Shown piece after piece: positions 7,635 through 12,004 of a stretch of DNA of 12,004 nt (position 1 is the first letter of the stretch; the number at the start of each line of letters is the position of its first letter). The translations under genes and the position numbers were made by a program. This DNA is from Caldisericia bacterium (GTDB lineage Bacteria > Caldisericota > Caldisericia > UBA6126 > JAGPKI01): positions 1 through 12,004 of the forward strand of contig JAGPKI010000020.1 of assembly GCA_018054005.1 (NCBI GenBank), given 5' to 3'. The notes under the pieces are model-generated. The model saw only the letters and a program-made list of their open reading frames with translations. It was not told the DNA's origin and did no database searches.

Positions 7635-8692
7635 TACATTACCTCTTTAATTTTTTCTATAACTTCAGTAGGAGAAGGAACATTACCACCAGTTCTTCCG
7701 TGGAAATAAACCGGCTTCCTTTCACCCACGGACAATCTTAAATCTTCTATCATCTGTCCAAAGCTAAGCTCAAAGTCATAGAAAAGTTTAACATTTTCTC
7801 TTTTTGATAGTTCTTTAAGTTCGTTTTCAGGAAATGGCCATAATGTGATTGGTCTAAAAAGCCCTACTTTTATACCATCTTCCCTCATAGTTTTTACAGC
7901 AGTTTTACAAATTCTTGCAACAGTTCCATAAGCAACAATTATGATCGATGCATCATCCACTTGATAGTTTTCGTATCTCACTTCGTTCTTCTTAATCTCT
8001 TCATACTTTTTTCTTAAGACACTATTGTCTCTTTCTAAACCGTCAGGGTCAAGATTAAATGAACTAATTAAAACTCTCTCTCTGTTTTTCTTTCCAGTAG
8101 CAGCCCATTCTTTTTTGGGTATATCATTCGGTTTGATTTCTCTTTTAAACTCAACTGCTTCCATAATCTGACCAAGTAAACCATCGCTAAGGATCATAAC
8201 AGGATTACGATATTTCTCCGCTAAATCGAAGGCATCATAAATTAAGTCAATTTGTTCTTGCAAGCTCAATGGAGCAAGCGTAATAACTCTATAATCTCCG
8301 TGTCCTCCTCCCTTTGTTGCCTGGAAATAATCACCTTGAGAAGGACCAATACCACCCAATCCAGGTCCTCCTCTCATAACGTTTACAACAACTACTGGAA
8401 GCTGTGCACCTGCAATATAGGATAACCCTTCCTGCATGAGGCTTATACCAGGACTTGAGGAGCTTGTAATAACTCTACTACCCGTTGAAGCAGCACCATA
8501 AAGCATATTTATTGCTGCAACTTCACTTTCTGCTTGAAGAAAAACTCCTCCTACTTCTGGCATCCTTTTAGCCATATATCCAGGAGCTTCATTTTGTGGA
8601 GTTATAGGGTAACCAAAAAAGAGTCTGCAACCAGCTTTTATGGCAGCTTCGGCAAAGGCTTCTGCCCCTTTCATTAGAATTTTTTCACTCAC
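7634..8692 (-). CDS. 2-oxoacid:ferredoxin oxidoreductase, alpha subunit (KorA/VorB-like)
   Basis: Alpha subunit with transketolase-type pyrimidine-binding and C-terminal domains, 352 residues, the usual length of the KorA/VorB group. GYPITPQNE (27-35) contains the YPITP signature whose Thr31 contacts the substrate carboxylate in this superfamily. The conserved core runs through QAESEVAAINM (53-63), TSSSSPGISLMQEG (76-89) and MRGGPGLGGIGPSQGD (106-121). FRPITLWPFP (279-288) lies in the C-terminal domain. Start: GTG at 8690-8692, preceded by AAAGGAGA; the ATG seven codons inside lacks such a site. It is the first gene of the five-gene operon. The sequence looks like the subgroup commonly annotated as 3-methyl-2-oxobutanoate dehydrogenase subunit VorB, but 2-oxoglutarate use cannot be excluded, so no symbol is assigned. 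No separate ferredoxin-like delta chain is found beside it. Confidence 0.92.
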   Translation of the reverse strand: MSEKILMKGAEAFAEAAIKAGCRLFFGYPITPQNEAPGYMAKRMPEVGGVFLQAESEVAAINMLYGAASTGSRVITSSSSPGISLMQEGLSYIAGAQLPVVVVNVMRGGPGLGGIGPSQGDYFQATKGGGHGDYRVITLAPLSLQEQIDLIYDAFDLAEKYRNPVMILSDGLLGQIMEAVEFKREIKPNDIPKKEWAATGKKNRERVLISSFNLDPDGLERDNSVLRKKYEEIKKNEVRYENYQVDDASIIIVAYGTVARICKTAVKTMREDGIKVGLFRPITLWPFPENELKELSKRENVKLFYDFELSFGQMIEDLRLSVGERKPVYFHGRTGGNVPSPTEVIEKIKEVM

Positions 8693-8701
8693 TTTTGATT
8701 T

Positions 8702-8709
8702 TCTCCTTT
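8702..8709 (-). promoter_or_regulatory. Ribosome binding site deciding the GTG start of the alpha subunit
   Basis: Reads AAAGGAGA on the - strand, about ten bases before the GTG at 8692. It supports GTG over the internal ATG at codon 7, which has no purine-rich site at a suitable distance. Confidence 0.75.
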
Positions 8710-8756
8710 TTTATACTATTTTTCATTACTACTTATGAGTATAGATATTAATTTAA

Positions 8757-8787
8757 ATTATAGCAAGCCTTGTTTTCTATAGCTCAA
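8757..8787 (-). promoter_or_regulatory. Candidate sigma-70-type promoter of the oxidoreductase operon
   Basis: On the - strand a perfect TATAAT (complement of 8757-8762) is preceded by TGC, giving an extended -10 element (TGCTATAAT). A partial -35, TTGAGC (complement of 8782-8787), lies 19 bases upstream; the long spacer is tolerable with an extended -10. Predicted transcription would start near 8750, leaving a leader of about 58 bases before the GTG. Prediction from motif only. Confidence 0.45.
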
Positions 8788-8859
8788 ATGTATAAACTTT
8801 CCAAAATCGTTATTGAAAATGAAAGAATATCGAAATGTGTAAATAATAATAAATTAGAG

Positions 8860-8865
8860 TATAAT
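8860..8865 (+). promoter_or_regulatory. Candidate -10 element for the large secreted-protein gene
   Basis: A perfect TATAAT on the + strand, about 90 bases before the ATG at 8957. No good TTGACA-like -35 is found 16-18 bases upstream; TTGAAA at 8813-8818 is too far away. In DNA this AT-rich a chance TATAAT is common. A small CCTT-GTT-AAGG hairpin (8867-8877) lies just downstream, near the expected start of transcription. Confidence 0.35.
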
Positions 8866-8926
8866 ACCTTGTTAAGGGTTATAGATATTTAGTAGCTTCA
8901 AGATAAATTTTTTAAGAAACAAAAAT

Positions 8927-8936
8927 CTTTGCAAAG
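8927..8936. repeat. Perfect 10-bp palindrome in the leader of the large gene
   Basis: CTTTGCAAAG, with dyad symmetry and no loop, lies 8 bases before the ribosome binding site of the gene at 8957. It could be a small operator half-site pair or chance; its position close to the ribosome site is the only reason to note it. Confidence 0.3.
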
Positions 8937-8943
8937 TTTAAGT

Positions 8944-8950
8944 TAGGAGG
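8944..8950 (+). promoter_or_regulatory. Ribosome binding site of the large secreted-protein gene
   Basis: TAGGAGG, six bases before the ATG at 8957. It is a near-ideal Shine-Dalgarno match and fixes the start, giving a protein that begins with a clear signal peptide. Confidence 0.8.
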
Positions 8951-8956
8951 ATAAAG

Positions 8957-11749
8957 ATGAAGAGGCATTTAATGCTGATTGCATTAATATCCATTTTTAC
9001 ACTTACAGCATTTCCTACACTTGGAGACGAAAAAGTTAAGATTATAGGATCTGGGAGAGGAGAACTTAACTTCAATAATCCCTCCGATCTTGCATTGAGT
9101 ACTGATGGGAGATTATACGTTGTTGATACTGATAATAACTGCATAAAGGTTTTTGATAAGGAAGGAACATTTTTATTTAGTTTTGGTGCTGAAGGAGATG
9201 GTAATGGATATTTCAAGAAACCACAAGGTATAGCTATCTCAAGGGAGGGGAAAATATTTGTTTCTGATATTGACAACAGAAGAATACAAGTTTTTGATAA
9301 AGATGGAAATTTCACTACAAAAATAACAAAAGCTGGTGTGGTAGATTTTGGAGTACTTTTAGGAATGACTCTTGATGAAAACGGGAATCTTTATGTAGCT
9401 GATGAGAAAAATAGATGTATCTATATTTTTACAGCTGATTTGGATTTTCTTACAAAGTGGATGGTAGTTGAAGGTAAATTATTTACTCCCGTTGATATTA
9501 CTTTTGATGGAGTAGAAAATTTCTATGTAATCGATAAAGCTACTAATTCAGTTTTAATCGTAAATAAAGAGGGAAAAGCTATTGATACACTTTTTAAAAA
9601 TCCTCCACCAGATCTAAAACCTGCAAGTCTATCCAGAGTTGCATTTTGCAATGATAAGGTTTTTGTGACAGATGAGTCAAAGAGTATAGTGATTTTCTGG
9701 GATTACAAAAACAAAAGATATGATAAATTTGGGAAAAAGGGAAGTGGAAAAGGGGAATTTCTTTCTCCTAAAGGTATAGTTGGCACATCTACTGGAAGGG
9801 TTTATATAGTTGATTCGGGTAATAGTAGAATTGAGCTTTTTGACCCAAACTTTAACTTTATAAAGGAATGGGGGATAAAAGATTTAGAACCAGGGCAACT
9901 TATATTTCCAAAAGGAGTAGGTATAGGACTTAATAGTGAGATTTATGTGTCTGACTCAGCTCAATCTGTAATCGCAAAATTTGGTTCAAGTGGTATTCCT
10001 ATAAAGAAGATTAGTAAAATGGGGCTTTATGATGGCATGCTTTATGCTCCTTCAAGAATAACTGTTGATAATGAGGGAAAAATTTTTGTTGCTGACTCTT
10101 TGAACAATAGAATACAGGTTTTTTCTGAGAATGGTGAATTAATTTTCAAATTTGGAGAGAAAGGAACAGAAAGTGGACAATTTGTAACACCTGAGGATGT
10201 ATGCTTAGATGAAGATGGAAAAATTTATGTCGCAGATACACAAAATCAGAGAATACAAGTCTTTAATAAAGAAGGAAAATTTAGATTTAAGTATGGAAAA
10301 GAGGGTTATAAGGAAGGTGATTTTAAATACCCTACAGGCATAAAGGTAAAGGATGGGAAACTTTATGTTGCAGATTCTGGGAATCATAGAATCCAGATCT
10401 TTAAAGTGCGCTCTGATGGGTTTGATTTTCTTTCATCCTTTGGTTCTTTAGGAACAGAAGAGGGACAATTTAACTGGCCAAGAGACGTAGATATTGATGA
10501 TAGTGGAAATATATATGTAGCTGATAGTGCAAATAATAGAATACAGGTTTTTTCCGAGAATGGTGAATTTAAAACAATGTTTGGAGGATATGGTGGACCG
10601 AAAACTTACGTAAAGCCAATAGAAAAGATTGATTACACAATTGAGCCAGATAGATTATTTAAACCATTTGCAATATGCATAAAAGGAGATACTTGCATTG
10701 TTGCAGATAGCGGAAACTGTAGAGTTGTAAAAATATCTTTACAAATTTTTGGTTTTGGCCCTCATCTTGTAGTCTCAAGTAGTGAAATAAATTTTGGCGA
10801 AATTTCAAAAGATCTCTCAGAATCGAAAACTATTACAATTTCAAATAGTGGTACAGGAACGCTTGAAGGTGCTTTATCTACAGAAGATAGCTGGATTTCT
10901 ATTGAACCTCAAACTTTTAGTTCAAATAGGACAGATGTAGAGATAACAGTTTCCACAGTAAGTTTGGAAGTAAATAAAACATATCAAGGTCTTATAAGGA
11001 TAGAATCCAACGGAGGTAATGCAAAAATAGGAGTTATAATGAAGGTTGCACCCTGCTGTCCCAGTCTTGCAATTGAACCCATGGCATTTGATTTTGGAAA
11101 ACTTAACAAGGGTACTATTGCAGAAAAAATGATGAAGCTAAGAAATGCAAAAAGAGGTCTTCTTAAAGGAACTATAACACCAAAGGCAGATTGGATTAAT
11201 GTAGAGCCTGAGTCATGGGTTGGCAATGAAATTGATGTTAATGTTACCGTAGATACCAATGATTTAGATTATGATAGATCATACACATCTGAGATTTACA
11301 TAAATTCGAATGGTGGTGATTTTGGAATTCCTGTTAGTGTATATATTAATCCTATTAAATCTTCAATTGTTATAAAACTTAAGATAGGTGATGAGAATGC
11401 ATATGTAAATGATGTTCTCCACAAACTTGATGTTCCACCATTCATCGACAAAACTACGGGGAGAACCATGGTTCCACTAAGGTTTATTGGTGAAGCATTA
11501 TTAGCAGAAGTGTTGTGGGATCCAACTGAAAGAAAAGTGACATACAAGTTAGAAGGCAGAGTTATAGAGCTCTGGATAGACATGAAGATGGCAAGAGTTA
11601 ATGGGAATCCAGTGGAAGTTGACCCTCCTCCAAGGATAGTTAATGGAAGGACGGTTGTTCCTTTGAGATTTGTTTCTGAAAACTTAGGTGCAGAAGTTGC
11701 ATGGGATGAAAAAACTCAAACTATAACAATAACCTATGAAATTCCATAA
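8957..11749 (+). CDS. Secreted NHL-propeller protein with Ig-like and copper-amine-oxidase-N-like domains
   Basis: Large exported protein of 930 residues with no known enzymatic motif. Residues 1-23 form a signal peptide (MKRH, hydrophobic core, cleavage near LGD). Residues 41-600 hold about twelve NHL-type blades, with recurring cores such as KIFVADSLNNRIQVF. Blades begin near 41, 88, 135, 176, 223, 268, 316, 363, 410, 457, 506 and 568, enough for two six-bladed propellers. Blades 4, 5 and 7 are the most degenerate. Two Ig-like domains of BACON/ASH type follow at about 602-698 and 701-799, joined by a Cys-Cys pair at 700-701. The C-terminus (803-929) resembles the copper amine oxidase N-terminal domain, with its two halves marked by GRTMVPLRFIGEAL (835-848) and GRTVVPLRFVSENL (897-910); in bacteria this module is usually non-catalytic and extracellular. 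Likely role: surface binding or adhesion, or a scaffold; function unknown. It is divergent from the oxidoreductase operon and has no following gene in view. Confidence 0.88.
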   Translation: MKRHLMLIALISIFTLTAFPTLGDEKVKIIGSGRGELNFNNPSDLALSTDGRLYVVDTDNNCIKVFDKEGTFLFSFGAEGDGNGYFKKPQGIAISREGKIFVSDIDNRRIQVFDKDGNFTTKITKAGVVDFGVLLGMTLDENGNLYVADEKNRCIYIFTADLDFLTKWMVVEGKLFTPVDITFDGVENFYVIDKATNSVLIVNKEGKAIDTLFKNPPPDLKPASLSRVAFCNDKVFVTDESKSIVIFWDYKNKRYDKFGKKGSGKGEFLSPKGIVGTSTGRVYIVDSGNSRIELFDPNFNFIKEWGIKDLEPGQLIFPKGVGIGLNSEIYVSDSAQSVIAKFGSSGIPIKKISKMGLYDGMLYAPSRITVDNEGKIFVADSLNNRIQVFSENGELIFKFGEKGTESGQFVTPEDVCLDEDGKIYVADTQNQRIQVFNKEGKFRFKYGKEGYKEGDFKYPTGIKVKDGKLYVADSGNHRIQIFKVRSDGFDFLSSFGSLGTEEGQFNWPRDVDIDDSGNIYVADSANNRIQVFSENGEFKTMFGGYGGPKTYVKPIEKIDYTIEPDRLFKPFAICIKGDTCIVADSGNCRVVKISLQIFGFGPHLVVSSSEINFGEISKDLSESKTITISNSGTGTLEGALSTEDSWISIEPQTFSSNRTDVEITVSTVSLEVNKTYQGLIRIESNGGNAKIGVIMKVAPCCPSLAIEPMAFDFGKLNKGTIAEKMMKLRNAKRGLLKGTITPKADWINVEPESWVGNEIDVNVTVDTNDLDYDRSYTSEIYINSNGGDFGIPVSVYINPIKSSIVIKLKIGDENAYVNDVLHKLDVPPFIDKTTGRTMVPLRFIGEALLAEVLWDPTERKVTYKLEGRVIELWIDMKMARVNGNPVEVDPPPRIVNGRTVVPLRFVSENLGAEVAWDEKTQTITITYEIP
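10106..10140 (+). repeat. 35-bp internal repeat, copy A
   Basis: Matches 10535-10569 with one mismatch (T/C, silent). It encodes the NRIQVFSENGE stretch of the blade near residue 385. The two copies lie 429 bp (143 codons, three blades) apart. Confidence 0.8.
10535..10569 (+). repeat. 35-bp internal repeat, copy B
   Basis: Second copy of the repeat at 10106-10140, encoding the same peptide in the blade near residue 528. Other blades share the protein motif but not this level of DNA identity, pointing to a recent duplication or gene conversion. Confidence 0.8.
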
Positions 11750-12004
11750 ATTAAATTCTATGTTGATTAATCTTTTCGCTTTGATAAAAACCAGTCCATT
11801 GAATCCGTTATCCTTAAGCGCAATCTTTCCATCAACGAAGGTTCTAATACTTAAACATTTTCTTCCTGGAGGAGCGGCATTAAGATATCCGAAGGATTTC
11901 AAGCCACCTCTGTCTTCTTGAGGGAGCGTATTTGTATTTTGCAACTGATGGAACCTCTCTTTATACTGCACTTTCAAAATGACAAATAAAATACAAATAA
12001 AATA
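11750..12004. other. Downstream region without a recognisable gene
   Basis: After the stop at 11749 no confident gene or terminator is seen. Two frames stay open over much of it: a + strand frame ending at 11921 and a - strand frame from a TTG at 11977 to a stop at 11684, which would overlap the end of the large gene by 66 bp. The - strand peptide (for example FGYLNAAPPGRKC, then RTFVDGKIALKDNG) looks more protein-like than the + strand one but matches no family I recognise and has no good ribosome site. G+C over 11761-11970 is about 39% by hand count, slightly above much of the window. It may be a gene remnant or an unrecognised short convergent gene. Confidence 0.4.
11982..12003. repeat. 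Tandem 11-bp direct repeat at window edge
   Basis: Two perfect adjacent copies of ACAAATAAAAT. The array may continue past the window. The unit is low-complexity and AT-rich, so replication slippage is a sufficient explanation; it lacks the spacers of a CRISPR array. Confidence 0.6.

Noticed and set aside
8938..9315. 125-codon open frame on the - strand opposite the start of the large secreted-protein gene
   Set aside because: It mirrors the repetitive NHL coding sequence, lacks a family match and would cover the ribosome site of a well-supported gene; other antisense frames inside that gene were dropped for the same reason.
11982..12003. Possible start of a CRISPR array
   Set aside because: The two 11-bp units are directly adjacent, without spacers, and are low-complexity.

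Overview
This window is AT-rich bacterial DNA (roughly one third G+C), tightly packed, with ten protein genes in three transcription blocks. No rRNA, tRNA, CRISPR array, insertion sequence or complete mobile element is visible. The gene set points to an anaerobic, peptide- or amino-acid-fermenting bacterium: a ferredoxin-dependent 2-oxoacid oxidoreductase, an M20 peptidase, a SPASM-type radical SAM enzyme, and secreted NHL-propeller and copper-amine-oxidase-N-domain proteins. AT-rich anaerobes such as Caldisericota, Atribacterota, Dictyoglomota or Clostridia-like Firmicutes would fit. This placement is inferred from gene content and composition, and its confidence is low.

Block 1 (+ strand, 4-4355) is a chain of four genes with short gaps or overlaps. 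They encode a UbiA/MenA-like membrane prenyltransferase, a radical SAM/SPASM enzyme resembling the AhbD/NirJ heme-maturase group, an exported NlpC/P60-like hydrolase with an unusual insert, and an exported or membrane-anchored beta-propeller-like protein. The first two suggest lipid-quinone or heme-type cofactor chemistry. The last two act outside the membrane.

Block 2 (- strand, 8692 down to 4361) is a five-gene operon: oxidoreductase alpha, beta and gamma subunits, an M20 PepT-like peptidase and a class II aldolase. Junctions are 12 bp, 1 bp, a 4-bp ATGA overlap and 0 bp. A plausible extended -10 promoter lies upstream at about 8757-8765. The genes link peptide breakdown to oxidative decarboxylation of 2-oxoacids (acyl-CoA plus reduced ferredoxin) and to triose/hexose-phosphate interconversion. 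No ferredoxin-like delta subunit is encoded beside them. Blocks 1 and 2 converge with only 5 bp between stop codons and no clear terminator.

Block 3 (+ strand, 8957-11749) is one large gene, divergent from block 2 across a 264-bp regulatory gap. It encodes a 930-residue secreted mosaic: signal peptide, about 12 NHL blades (probably two six-bladed propellers), two Ig-like BACON/ASH-type domains and a C-terminal copper-amine-oxidase N-domain-like module. The last 255 bp (11750-12004) hold no recognisable gene. They have overlapping open frames on both strands and an 11-bp tandem repeat at the window edge.
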